Origin: AC-38 sp033856025
Lineage (GTDB): Bacteria > Actinomycetota > Thermoleophilia > Solirubrobacterales > Solirubrobacteraceae
Direction: 5' to 3'
Assembly: GCA_033856025.1 (NCBI GenBank)
Contig: JAWVFQ010000037.1
Span: 124,001 to 188,000, forward strand
Length of the DNA stretch: 64,000 bases
In this document: positions 33,831 through 41,238 of the stretch, one piece after another
Position numbering within the stretch: position 1 is the first letter of the stretch
Layout: each line of letters starts with the position of its first letter
The notes under the pieces: model-generated
What the model was told of the DNA's origin: nothing
The model's input: only the letters and a program-made list of their open reading frames with translations
Databases searched by the model: none
Made by a program: the position numbers and the translations under genes

Positions 33831-35119
33831 TCGGTGGAACCCCTGCTATGGCGGGGGTTTTGGTTTGTCGGAGGGTCGGGGGCGGGCGGCGTTTCGTCGC
33901 CGGTTTGGGCGCCAGTGCCCATTGGTGCCCAAAAACTGGCGCCGGCGAGGGCCTGGAGGCGCTCGTTCTCGCCGGGGTCGCGGCGCATGGCGCGGGCGTA
34001 GATGCGGAGGGTCAGCTTGGGATCGGTGTGGCCCAGCTGGTCCATGACTTCGGGCGCTGACCGGCCGAGGGCGAAGAGGAGCGAGGCGAAGGTGCGCCTG
34101 AGCGAGTGAGGCGTGAGGTGGTCGGGCAGCGGCGTCAGTTCCTGCTCGGCGCGTCGCTCGTTGGCCCGCTCGATCGCCTTGGCCAGGATGCGGGTGCGGA
34201 TGTTGGATGGGTTCTGCTGCCCGCCCGCGGCGGTGGCGAAGACGTAACCGTCGGGGTGCGCCGCTTGCGCTCGGGCCTTGTGGTCGGCCAGCTCGTCGCG
34301 CAGGCCGGGCAGCAGGTCGATCTCGCGGACGCCCGCGTCGGTCTTGGCCTGCCCGACGGTGAGGCGCCCGGCGGCCAGGTCGACGTCGCGCCAGCGCAGC
34401 GCGCAGAGCTCGCCGATCCGCAGCCCGGCGAAAAGGAGCGTGGCGACGGTGGCCCGCCGCCCGAGATTCGCGTAGTCGCTACGGGCTTCGGCGTCCAACT
34501 CCCCGGCCGCATCGAGCAGCGAGGCGATCTGATCGGAGCGGTCCAGGTAACTGCGCTGCGGGCGCTCCACCTTGAGACGGCGGCGCTTGCCGGCGGCGGG
34601 GTTGCGCGCGATCAGGTCGTACTCGACGGCGACCTCGAGGATCTGCGCCAGCCGGGTCAGGCTCTTGTTGATCGTCTCATTGCTGAGACGGCGCCCCTGC
34701 TCGCGCTCGCGGACCATCGACTGGCGGTAGCGGTCCACCTGCTCGACGGTGATCTGCGAGAGCCGGTGGCGGTGGAAGAACGGCAGCAGGAGATGGGTGA
34801 TCTCCCACTCGTAGGCCGCGACGGTGCTGGGGCGCAGCTCGCGCCGCTTGGCGTCGAACCACTCCGAGGCGAACTCGTGGAAGGTGGGATCGCGCGGCGG
34901 CTCGGGCGCGGGCTCCGGCTCGGGCGGTCGCCAGATGCCGCGACGCACGTCGGCGAGGACGTTCGTCAGCTCGACCTCGGCCTTCTGCCGCGTCCATCCT
35001 TCGTCGGCGCCGCCGAGGGTCAGGTAGTGGCGCTGGCCGTATGCGCGGAAGCGCAGCGCGAACACGCGGCCCTCGCGGGTCTGCTTCTCGATGACTTGTC
35101 CGGTCGGTCGGCGGCCCAT
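33770..35119 (-). CDS. Tyrosine recombinase (site-specific integrase)
   Basis: A 449-residue phage-type integrase: an N-terminal Arm-binding part, a SAM-like core-binding domain (FHEFASEWFDAKRRELRPST, VEQVDRYRQSMV) and a C-terminal catalytic domain. The catalytic set is visible: Arg in LLFAGLRIGELCALRW, His-x-x-Arg in TPHSLRRTFASLL, His in DQLGHTDPKLTL, and the nucleophile Tyr in RIYARAM. The last residues (GRGWARTSDLSRVKRALSH) are the antisense translation of the tRNA 3' half, so the gene crosses the att core. In the circular form the final four residues would be replaced by a longer acidic tail encoded at 42797-42881. Confidence 0.96.
   Translation of the reverse strand: MGRRPTGQVIEKQTREGRVFALRFRAYGQRHYLTLGGADEGWTRQKAEVELTNVLADVRRGIWRPPEPEPAPEPPRDPTFHEFASEWFDAKRRELRPSTVAAYEWEITHLLLPFFHRHRLSQITVEQVDRYRQSMVREREQGRRLSNETINKSLTRLAQILEVAVEYDLIARNPAAGKRRRLKVERPQRSYLDRSDQIASLLDAAGELDAEARSDYANLGRRATVATLLFAGLRIGELCALRWRDVDLAAGRLTVGQAKTDAGVREIDLLPGLRDELADHKARAQAAHPDGYVFATAAGGQQNPSNIRTRILAKAIERANERRAEQELTPLPDHLTPHSLRRTFASLLFALGRSAPEVMDQLGHTDPKLTLRIYARAMRRDPGENERLQALAGASFWAPMGTGAQTGDETPPAPDPPTNQNPRHSRGSTDGRGWARTSDLSRVKRALSH
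33786..33833. repeat. Attachment site attL (48-bp direct repeat, left copy)
   Basis: Bases 33786-33833 are identical to 42882-42929 over 48 positions. The repeat covers the tRNA-Val gene from the anticodon stem to its 3' end plus three bases. Neighbouring bases differ at both ends (T versus C on the left, G versus C on the right). This is the expected product of site-specific integration into a tRNA gene. Confidence 0.95.
33908..33943. repeat. Inverted repeat, putative integrase arm site (left)
   Basis: GGCGCCAGT (33908-33916) and ACTGGCGCC (33935-33943) form a 9-bp inverted repeat with an 18-base centre. Inside are CCAGTGCCCA (33912-33921) and GTGCCCAAAA (33925-33934). The same two 10-mers occur near the right end of the element at 42765-42777. 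The site lies within the integrase C-terminal coding sequence. Confidence 0.5.
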
Positions 35120-35150
35120 GTCCCGTCGTTGGTCGAAGCGTATTCGCGGC

Positions 35151-35546
35151 TCACCTACGCCCCTCGAATGGCAGGAGCGGAGCGCCGGATGAGCTGGTGC
35201 GACGCCGGGCGCGCGGGGTCGCCGGCTTCAGCTCGGCGGGCCGGCGATCCCCGCGAGTCAGCCACGACTCAACCCGTTCGGCGTCGAAGCGCAATCGAGG
35301 CCGCTGGGTCGTTTCGTCGGTGGCGAGTCGCTGCACTCCGAGCTCGTCCTGATGGTCGTAGACCCACTCGCGACTGACGCCGAGAAGCTGCGCGACCTGG
35401 CGCGCATCGAGGAGACGACGCGGCGGTGCCTCGGGCGACTCGAACCGTGAGGCGAGGGCATCGGCAAGGGCGTCGATGGACTCGGGGCTCAGGGCGACGA
35501 GCGCCGGAGTGGTGTCGGTGTCGTGAAGGTCGTTAGGGGCAGCCAC
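35151..35546 (-). CDS. Excisionase-like helix-turn-helix protein
   Basis: A 131-residue protein with a MerR/excisionase-type winged helix in the middle (RRLLDARQVAQLLGVSREWVYDHQDELGVQRL, residues about 42-73, then RLRFDAERVESWL). Residues 1-40 and the basic tail (PRARRRTSSS) are less ordered. Its position 31 bases upstream of the integrase gene on the same strand fits a recombination directionality factor, though these helix-turn-helix proteins also act as plain regulators. The start at 35546 is plausible; the preceding region has no gene. Confidence 0.78.
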   Translation of the reverse strand: MAAPNDLHDTDTTPALVALSPESIDALADALASRFESPEAPPRRLLDARQVAQLLGVSREWVYDHQDELGVQRLATDETTQRPRLRFDAERVESWLTRGDRRPAELKPATPRARRRTSSSGAPLLPFEGRR

Positions 35547-35607
35547 GGGTTCGGCTAGGCATGAGGAGTCGATCCTTTGTCAGGTAGCGGCCCAGGGGCC
35601 CGGGAAT

Positions 35608-35826
35608 GCGTCGCAGGGCGACGCTCGGGCGGCGAAGCCGCTGGGTCCGCTGGCGGACTTGGGGGAGCGCCCGCCGGGCGCTCCTTGGGGCCGTGGGCCG
35701 CTCTCGCCGGGGTCGACGACGAGCGAAGCGAGAGGCCGCCGCAGGCGGCCGTTTCGGCGGTCCCGTGCGAGACCGAGCCGGCAACACGGTTGCCCAGGCG
35801 AGGTGTCCGGCCGGACACCTCGCCTG
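35608..35826. other. Non-coding array of perfect hairpins
   Basis: No supported gene lies in 35547-35919. Bases 35608-35826 hold at least six perfect stem-loops: 35608-35624 (7 bp, 3-nt loop), 35629-35641 (5 bp, GAA loop), 35664-35684 (9 bp, 3-nt loop), 35734-35750 (7 bp, 3-nt loop), 35780-35794 (6 bp, 3-nt loop) and 35795-35826, a 32-base perfect palindrome with 16-base arms CAGGCGAGGTGTCCGG and no loop. CTCTCGC/GCGAGAG (35701-35707 and 35728-35734) encloses a further segment. Such density suggests an origin, transfer site, structured RNA or protein-binding array. The 32-base palindrome also lies just downstream of the sigma-factor gene, where it could terminate transcription. Confidence 0.6.
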
Positions 35827-35919
35827 AAATCCCTCGATTTGCAGGGGTTCTCAGAAACGGGGGATCTGTCTTCTTCCTCGCCGTTTCATCGTCGTTTCAT
35901 CGCCCGTTCATCGCCCTGC

Positions 35920-36441
35920 CTAGCCCCTGTCGGGGCGGTATCTGCGCAGTCGAGCTCGCGCGCGGACCAGATGCTTGTTGACGTGGTTGCGGGACCGCCC
36001 GCCAGCCAGGTGGCCGATCTCGTCGTAGCTGAAGCCCGCGATGAGCAGGGTGAGGTAGAGGCGCTGCCGGTCGGACAGCTGGGCGAGAGCGAGGAGCGCG
36101 TCGCGCACCTCGATCGCGTCGTCCAACTCGGCGGCGTTGGCTCCGTCGCCGTCGCCGCTCACCGCCTGGACGGCTGCGAGCAGCTCCGCCACGAGAGTCT
36201 CCCGCCGCTCTGCCTGGAGGAGCTTGTACGCCTCGTGGACGGCGACGGTGCGAAGCCATCCGAATATCTGCGCCCGATCGGGCTGGTCGCGGACGAGCTG
36301 CATCCAGGCAAACGAACATGCATCTTCGATGAGGGCGTCGGAAGCAACGACCGTCCGCGCAACCGAGCGCTTGAGCCGCTCGCGGTAGCGTCGAAACAGG
36401 TCGGCCTCGTCGCCGCGCAATGCGCGGGTACGGCGGACCAT
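35920..36441 (-). CDS. Sigma-70 family RNA polymerase sigma factor (ECF-like)
   Basis: A 173-residue protein with region 2 (LFRRYRERLKRSVARTVVAS, EDACSFAWMQLVRDQPDRAQIFGWLRTVAVHEAYKLLQ) and region 4 (ALAQLSDRQRLYLTLLIAGF, SYDEIGHLAGGRSRNHVNKHLVRARARLRR), as in ECF sigma factors. The region 4 helix-turn-helix is slightly atypical (GGRSRNHVNKH). No anti-sigma gene is adjacent. Within a mobile element it may drive element genes or lower host transcription. Between it and the XRE gene (36442-36708) there is only a short 29-codon open frame (CVAC motif) that I do not call. Confidence 0.85.
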   Translation of the reverse strand: MVRRTRALRGDEADLFRRYRERLKRSVARTVVASDALIEDACSFAWMQLVRDQPDRAQIFGWLRTVAVHEAYKLLQAERRETLVAELLAAVQAVSGDGDGANAAELDDAIEVRDALLALAQLSDRQRLYLTLLIAGFSYDEIGHLAGGRSRNHVNKHLVRARARLRRYRPDRG

Positions 36442-36708
36442 GCCGGACTCCTTGAGGTCGGGACTGCGTGCGGCCCGCCCACCGGCCGGGCGCGGCGGCG
36501 GCAGTCACGCGCGCCAGCGCGGCACCCCGCCAGGGGTGACGGCAGCCCCGGCCCGGACGAGGATCGGGCACGCAACGCAGGCCCGACCGGTCATGAAGTC
36601 GACGGCAGGGGGCGACTCTCCGCCCCTCAGCGCTTACACCTGTACGGCAAATAGTGGCCCCGGCGCGGTTGTGGCCGCCCGGGGCCCGGCACAGGAGGCA
36701 AAGCTCCC

Positions 36709-36936
36709 ATGCAGAGTCAGGATATGGCCCGCGACCTCGGCCGCGCGGTCCGCGACGCCCGGCGCCGGCGCGAGATGACGCAAGAGGCGGTGGCGTTGCA
36801 AAGCGGACTCCAGCGCAAGACCGTCCATCAGATCGAGGCTGGCAAGACCGACGCGCGCATCGACACGCTGCGCCGCATCGCGAGAGCCATGGGCGTATCG
36901 GTGGCGCATCTGCTTGTCCCACCGGGCGAGGGGTAG
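36709..36936 (+). CDS. XRE family helix-turn-helix regulator
   Basis: A 75-residue single-domain Cro/CI-type protein: LGRAVRDARRRREMTQEAVALQSGLQRKTV carries helices 1-3 and HQIEAGKTDARIDTLRRIARAMGVSVAHLL closes the fold. It is transcribed away from the sigma-factor gene, with the divergent gap (36442-36708) as the likely control region. It is followed six bases later by a short winged-helix-like gene. It is probably the element's maintenance repressor or an antitoxin-like regulator. Confidence 0.9.
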   Translation: MQSQDMARDLGRAVRDARRRREMTQEAVALQSGLQRKTVHQIEAGKTDARIDTLRRIARAMGVSVAHLLVPPGEG

Positions 36937-36942
36937 AGGTCC

Positions 36943-37188
36943 ATGTCCGACGAACCTGGCCTTTCCCCAGTCGAGGACGAGGAGCGGAACGACGTAGCCG
37001 TTCTCGCCCTTCTGTTGAGCGACCACGCGCGGCCCTGGTCAGACGATGAGGTCGCACGGGAGATTGGGGATCCCACCGCGGCGACCGACTCGCTGGCGCG
37101 CCTGTATGGGGCGGGCCTCGTCCACCGCTTGGGCGGGTTCGTGTTCGCGACCCGGCCTGCGCTGCGCAGCGGACATCTTTCGCGGTAG
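36943..37188 (+). CDS. Small winged-helix-like protein
   Basis: An 81-residue protein whose central part (NDVAVLALLLSDHARPWSDDEVAREIGDPTAATDSLARLYGAGLVHRLGGFVFATRPAL, residues about 16-74) looks like a winged helix: three helices and a two-strand wing. The acidic N-terminus (SDEPGLSPVEDEE) is typical of such small regulators. It follows the XRE gene by six bases, and the pair is probably one transcript. No family name is claimed. Confidence 0.65.
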   Translation: MSDEPGLSPVEDEERNDVAVLALLLSDHARPWSDDEVAREIGDPTAATDSLARLYGAGLVHRLGGFVFATRPALRSGHLSR

Positions 37189-37354
37189 CGGCGATCCAGA
37201 GGCCGGTCCACCGCGCTGAATGAAGCGCGCGCACGAACGCGAGCCCGCAGCGAGCCTTTGCTTCTGAGACCCGGCCTTGCCTCGGAGGAGGGAGTCTGCA
37301 AGCAGCGTCGAAAGGTCTCTATCGGTCCCCCGGCCGCTGACGTAGGCTTCTTCG

Positions 37355-37933
37355 GTGCCTGTCCTGCGCGACGTAGACATCCGCCGCGCCTTGCATGGGC
37401 GTCTGCGGGCTGAACATGCATCCGAGCCCGACACGCTGGTCTTGGACGAGCTTGGACTTTGCCAAGGGGCCGCTCGGGTGGATCTCGTTGTCGTCAACGG
37501 CACGCTAAACGGATTCGAGATCAAGAGCGAGGCAGACCGCTTGCACCGGCTGGCAGGTCAGCGGCGCGTCTACGGCGCGGTGCTAGATACGGTCACTTTG
37601 GTCACGTGCGCGAAGCACCTTCCATCTGCTCGCCGCGCAGTTCCACGCTGGTGGGGCCTAGAGCATGCCCGCGTTGGGGATCGGGGCGTGGAGCTCGTTC
37701 AGGTGCGAGTGGCGCAACCCAACCCGAGAGTTGATCTGCATGCACTGGCTCGTCTCCTCTGGCGGGACGAGGCGTTGGTGCTCCTCACTGATCATGGCTT
37801 AGAGGGCGGTCTTCGGAGCAAGCCTCGGTCAGTGCTTTGGCGAGCCCTGGCAGATGGTTTGGACCGCGACGCTCTTTCCGATGGAGTACGGGCCGCTCTC
37901 AAGGACCGGCCAGGTTGGCGATCTGGGAAGTGA
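37355..37933 (+). CDS. Sce7726 family protein
   Basis: A 192-residue protein matching the Sce7726 family by its N-terminal pattern: LRDVDIRRALHGRL, then VLDELGLCQGAARVDLVVVN with the acidic residues of a nuclease-like core, GFEIKSEADRLHRLAGQRRVYGAVLD and VTLVTCAKHLP. The E-I-K triad (EIKS) recalls the PD-(D/E)xK nuclease core, as the family is thought to have. The start is a GTG. Its 3' end overlaps the convergent Beta-family gene by 35 bases. Sce7725 and Sce7726 are known to be encoded together; the present partner is a Beta-family protein rather than a clear Sce7725. Confidence 0.8.
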   Translation: MPVLRDVDIRRALHGRLRAEHASEPDTLVLDELGLCQGAARVDLVVVNGTLNGFEIKSEADRLHRLAGQRRVYGAVLDTVTLVTCAKHLPSARRAVPRWWGLEHARVGDRGVELVQVRVAQPNPRVDLHALARLLWRDEALVLLTDHGLEGGLRSKPRSVLWRALADGLDRDALSDGVRAALKDRPGWRSGK

Positions 37934-38984
37934 CGTACGCCAGGTGCTGCGAGGTCCCTACACGCCTCCAAGTCATGGCGTTACCTGGGCCAGTTTCCCT
38001 ACGAGCGCAAGCAGCAATGTGTCTGTCTCCTGCCGAGAAGCTCTCGCCGTGATACTCGGGACGCTCAGCAAGGGTGGCCGCTAGATCATGTTGCTGTTCA
38101 GCGCCATGTAGGCGTACGGATCGTCCCTTAGCGATGAGGAAGTCCTCATCGACCGTGTACCGGATCGAGGCACTCCGCTGAATGATGCGGGGGTCGACCT
38201 CGCGAGGAGCAGGGTGCGAAATCGCGTAGTCGCCAAATGTCGGCAGCCTGTCCAGTCGATGGCGCCGCGCATGCAGAGCACGCCACATCTGCCATTCGGC
38301 GCGCGGAGTAGAGCCGATTGTCTCCCTCTGAAAGCCCGACAGATCAAGCGGAAAGCTCGATGCCACAAGCGTGAGGCTGCGCCAGTCTTGTGGTGTGGGC
38401 AATGCCGACAGGAGCAGACGCGCCGTTGCTCCCGTCCACCGCTGCTCCGCGGTGATGGCGCCGAGATCGACGATCAGGTCGGTGTCACTTGGTCCAAGGC
38501 CGACTGCATTCAGCGCCCCCCGGATCCTTTCGGGCATGTCTTCCGGCTCCTCGAGATCGTCCGACTCCAAGCGCAGGCATGCGCCGCGCTCGTCTGACGC
38601 GATCGCGTCTCGAACGGCGTCCAAGTACGGCGTACCCCGCTCTAAGCCCCAAACGGGCACAACAAGTACGCCGAGCCCCCGGGTTGACTCCACAACATGG
38701 GCGAGCGGATGGCGACCCTCGATGAGATCCTCGGACGCTAGGAGTGCCGCATCTAAAAACAGTCGTCGCTCAATGCCCCACGCTCCGCGGAGCGCTTCTG
38801 CGATCCCCGCCACATGGTCTCCGGTGTTCTTGGCGGGCCGCTCTGCTTCAAAGTCCCAGGGAACGGGCGGGATTTCGATGAGAGGCGTAAGGGACGATCT
38901 CACTCGTTCGTCGGCCTCACGAAGAGCGGCAAACTCTCCTGCACGACCCTTGAGGACCGGGACATAGTGCGCTGCGTCGAACAT
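37899..38984 (-). CDS. Beta-family protein (Beta_protein domain)
   Basis: A protein of about 361 residues. The N-terminus (DAAHYVPVLKGRAGEFAALR, then LTPLIEIPPVPWDFEA) is the mark of the Beta_protein family found in phages and mobile elements. Regular alternation of short strands and helices (FLDAAL, VLVVPVWGLERG, CLRLESDDL, LIVDLGAI, SLTLVASSFPLDL) suggests a TIM-barrel-like fold. A Met at 38984 is taken as the start because it gives the family's N-terminus; an upstream GTG/ATG reading adds 21 residues. It converges on the Sce7726 gene with a 35-base overlap. The function is not known. Confidence 0.75.
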   Translation of the reverse strand: MFDAAHYVPVLKGRAGEFAALREADERVRSSLTPLIEIPPVPWDFEAERPAKNTGDHVAGIAEALRGAWGIERRLFLDAALLASEDLIEGRHPLAHVVESTRGLGVLVVPVWGLERGTPYLDAVRDAIASDERGACLRLESDDLEEPEDMPERIRGALNAVGLGPSDTDLIVDLGAITAEQRWTGATARLLLSALPTPQDWRSLTLVASSFPLDLSGFQRETIGSTPRAEWQMWRALHARRHRLDRLPTFGDYAISHPAPREVDPRIIQRSASIRYTVDEDFLIAKGRSVRLHGAEQQHDLAATLAERPEYHGESFSAGDRHIAACARRETGPGNAMTWRRVGTSQHLAYVTSQIANLAGP

Positions 38985-39114
38985 CAAAACCCAGCTTAGC
39001 CGTGCAGCCAGCGAGCAATCAGGATGCTCATACCGCCCCGGCCGCAAGACGACACGAGAGTCGGCGTTCTTTGGGCATCAGCTGAGTCCACGGACCCTCC
39101 GAGTCGCCCAGGTG

Positions 39115-40335
39115 TTACTGCTGCTCGAGGCCGACAAGTGGTCCGCCGAGCAACGTAATCGGAGTAACCGCTGCCTCGGGCTGTTCAAGAGCCTGGCGAG
39201 CGTGCTGGGTCAACTCGGCCCGCCAAGCCTCGATTTGGGGAACGAATGTGTAGAGATCTGTCATGTCGAGGCGTACTACTCGCAGATCCGCGATGTCGAA
39301 GGGAACCCGCTCCGCGGCACGGCTTATAAGCACAGTCGGCAGGCCCGTGGCGTGGCGGATGGCAAGCTCGTAGAAGACGTTCGGATTGTGAAAGGAGAGG
39401 TCAGCCACGACCAAGCGTGCCCCGAGCACATGCTGGAGGATCTGCTGGGAGATCATCCCCGGCTGCGTCAAACGATCGGCGCGCACCACAACGAGGTCCA
39501 ACCCGAGAGCCTCGATCGCGGGTTCGACAATCTGGCCCAAAATCAGATCGGCATGCTTGCGCTGTTCACTCCCCTCGTCGCCAATGGGCGTGATGTAGAA
39601 GCACGTCGTGCCCAGGTCTACCACCGGTACGGGAGGAGCCGTCGCCGGTGGCATTGCGGATTGTGGTCCTGTGCCATTTGCCGTGGGTGGCCCATGGATG
39701 GGCGGGTCCGCGGTTGGCAGCAGATCAAGCATGTGGTCGAGGCTGAGGATGCGTTCAGCGCCACTGAGAGTTCGAAGGAGACCGACATCACGCGCATTGA
39801 CTATGAAGACCTCAACCGCCTCCTTCGCGTCGTCTTCGCTGAGCTGCTGCTCGCTGACCAAGAAATCGCGCATCACTTGCTGTGCCGGGAGCTTGTTATT
39901 CGAGAATCGCTCGTACAGCGCCCTGAACGCGGGAATCCCCTCGACCGCCAAACGAAACTGAGCGCGCGCCCGCTCGCGCGGCGAAACCTCCGGATTCACG
40001 GCCAGAAGCCCATCCTCTGTGAGCGTGAGGACATCGGCCGCGTAGCTGCCTTCGGTCAGGCCATATCGCGCCGAGTTTGTAACTGACTGCCGGCTCGGAC
40101 CGCTTTCAGGCGAGCGCTTGAGATGGTCGAACAAGGTAATGCGTCGTACCTCGCGGGCACCCCCTGCGATCTCGATCATCGCCTCTGCGAGTTCGGCCGC
40201 CTCCTTGAAGCTTGAAGCTGGGAACGGGCGTACGTTGCGCCGACGACGGCGCTTAGGGGTCGAGCCATCGCTTGAGTCGTCCACCGCCGCCTCGGGGTCG
40301 TCGTCCGCGTGTTCGTCGTGCTGGTCGTGGGCCAT
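39115..40335 (-). CDS. Winged-helix protein with TIR/deoxyribosyltransferase-like effector domain
   Basis: A 406-residue two-part protein. After an acidic, low-complexity start and a basic patch (KRRRRR), residues 45-210 hold two helical winged-helix units (FKEAAELAEAMIEIAGGARE, then FRALYERFSNNKLPAQQVMRDFL and AVEVFIVNARDVGLLRTLSG), resembling DUF5343-type sensors. Residues about 243-370 begin CFYITPIGDEGSEQRKHADL, continue with VVRADRLTQPGMISQQI, then VVADLSFHNPNVFYELAIRH, a pattern shared by TIR-like and nucleoside 2-deoxyribosyltransferase-like domains; the Glu in YEL is the likely catalytic residue. Such domains act on NAD or nucleotides in phage defence. The assignment to defence is inference from fold and location. 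Confidence 0.75.
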   Translation of the reverse strand: MAHDQHDEHADDDPEAAVDDSSDGSTPKRRRRRNVRPFPASSFKEAAELAEAMIEIAGGAREVRRITLFDHLKRSPESGPSRQSVTNSARYGLTEGSYAADVLTLTEDGLLAVNPEVSPRERARAQFRLAVEGIPAFRALYERFSNNKLPAQQVMRDFLVSEQQLSEDDAKEAVEVFIVNARDVGLLRTLSGAERILSLDHMLDLLPTADPPIHGPPTANGTGPQSAMPPATAPPVPVVDLGTTCFYITPIGDEGSEQRKHADLILGQIVEPAIEALGLDLVVVRADRLTQPGMISQQILQHVLGARLVVADLSFHNPNVFYELAIRHATGLPTVLISRAAERVPFDIADLRVVRLDMTDLYTFVPQIEAWRAELTQHARQALEQPEAAVTPITLLGGPLVGLEQQ

Positions 40336-40505
40336 GGTTGATCGCGTTCTTCGCCTAGATGACCATAGGAGACGGACAAGACGGAACGGAAGGTGGCTGA
40401 GCTCAAGGCGGTTTCGACGACACCAAGCCTTGACGCTTCCAGCGAACGGCGCCGAACGGCAAGCGACCTAGCTACCTAGAAGGGCTGACTAGTAGGTCCT
40501 GACTC

Positions 40506-40700
40506 TCAGCGAGCGCCTGTAGGCGGCGATACTTCAAGCTGGGCGCAAATCTTGCGCGCAAGCCGATAGTCGATCTCGCGATGCCGCGGCACGACGGATC
40601 GTGCGCCACCTGGGCCGGCCCACCGGCTGTGGCTCCCACCTTCATCGACATTCCGGCAGCCGTGAGCGCGCAGGTGGCGCTCCAGGTCGCGACGCTTCAT
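40506..40700 (-). CDS. hicA: HicA toxin
   Basis: A 64-residue HicA-type mRNA interferase with a double-stranded RNA-binding-like fold. The start MKRRDLERHLRAHGC and the active-site segment GSHSRWAGPGGARSVVPRH carry the catalytic His (usually in GSHxxY), and RLARKICAQLEVSP closes the domain. The start overlaps the hicB stop as ATGA, so it is translated after the antitoxin. It probably stabilises the element. Confidence 0.88.
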   Translation of the reverse strand: MKRRDLERHLRAHGCRNVDEGGSHSRWAGPGGARSVVPRHREIDYRLARKICAQLEVSPPTGAR

Positions 40701-40918
40701 GCAGCGATAGTCAAGTGCAGCTGCTCGCGCTCGCGCTCGTCGTCCGTTTCGGGCGGCTCGGGCGAGAGCATCAGCCGCAGCGCGTCGATCACGTTCGCGC
40801 GCGCCTCTTCACGCGTGCGGCCCTGACTGAAGACACCCGAGATCTGCGGGATCGAGGCGACGACCCAGCCGTCCTCGCCCTCCTCGTAGACGATCGTGAG
40901 ATCGAGCTCCGCAACCAC
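40697..40918 (-). CDS. hicB: HicB antitoxin
   Basis: A 73-residue HicB: LTIVYEEGEDGWVVASIPQISGVFSQGRTREEARANVIDALRLML spans the whole degenerate RNase H-like fold. There is no C-terminal DNA-binding domain, as in the short HicB group. I use GTG at 40918 since it matches the family's N-terminus; ATG at 40972 would add 18 residues without family match. It is followed by hicA with a four-base overlap. Confidence 0.85.
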   Translation of the reverse strand: MVAELDLTIVYEEGEDGWVVASIPQISGVFSQGRTREEARANVIDALRLMLSPEPPETDDEREREQLHLTIAA

Positions 40919-41238
40919 AGCCCGGAACGATACTGGGGGGAGGGGCGACTCTTGCGCGCTCAGGCCCTCCATCCCTGGCCGCATAGACAACGGCGCCGGC
41001 GTGGCTAGGACCCACCGCGCGCTTGACGCAGGACGATCAGCTTCCATGCCAGATCTGCCCAACAGCACTGAGCGACGAGTGCATTCGAAATCTCCGCTGC
41101 GCGCAGGCTCGCGGCTGTGGCGGTCGAGGCCAATCACCTTTGGCCGGATGCCACCGCGGCGCGCAACAGTGCGCCGGTGCCCACCTAACCGGTCTTCCGG
41201 GAGCGCGGCATCTGCGGTTCTCAGTAGCGTCCGACGGT
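40919..41238. other. Intergenic stretch without recognised gene
   Basis: This 320-base gap separates hicB from the soluble-plus-membrane pair. Short open frames exist on both strands, but none has a ribosome site together with a recognisable domain. It must contain the divergent promoters for hicBA and the pair at 41239. No hairpin or repeat stands out. Confidence 0.5.

Noticed and set aside
35577..35981. A 134-codon plus-strand frame over the hairpin array
   Set aside because: Its sequence is low-complexity, without a ribosome site or domain, and it runs through the palindromes and into the sigma-factor gene.
36490..36590. A 29-codon minus-strand frame with a CVAC motif upstream of the sigma gene
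   Set aside because: It is too short and lacks a second Cys pair or a convincing ribosome site.
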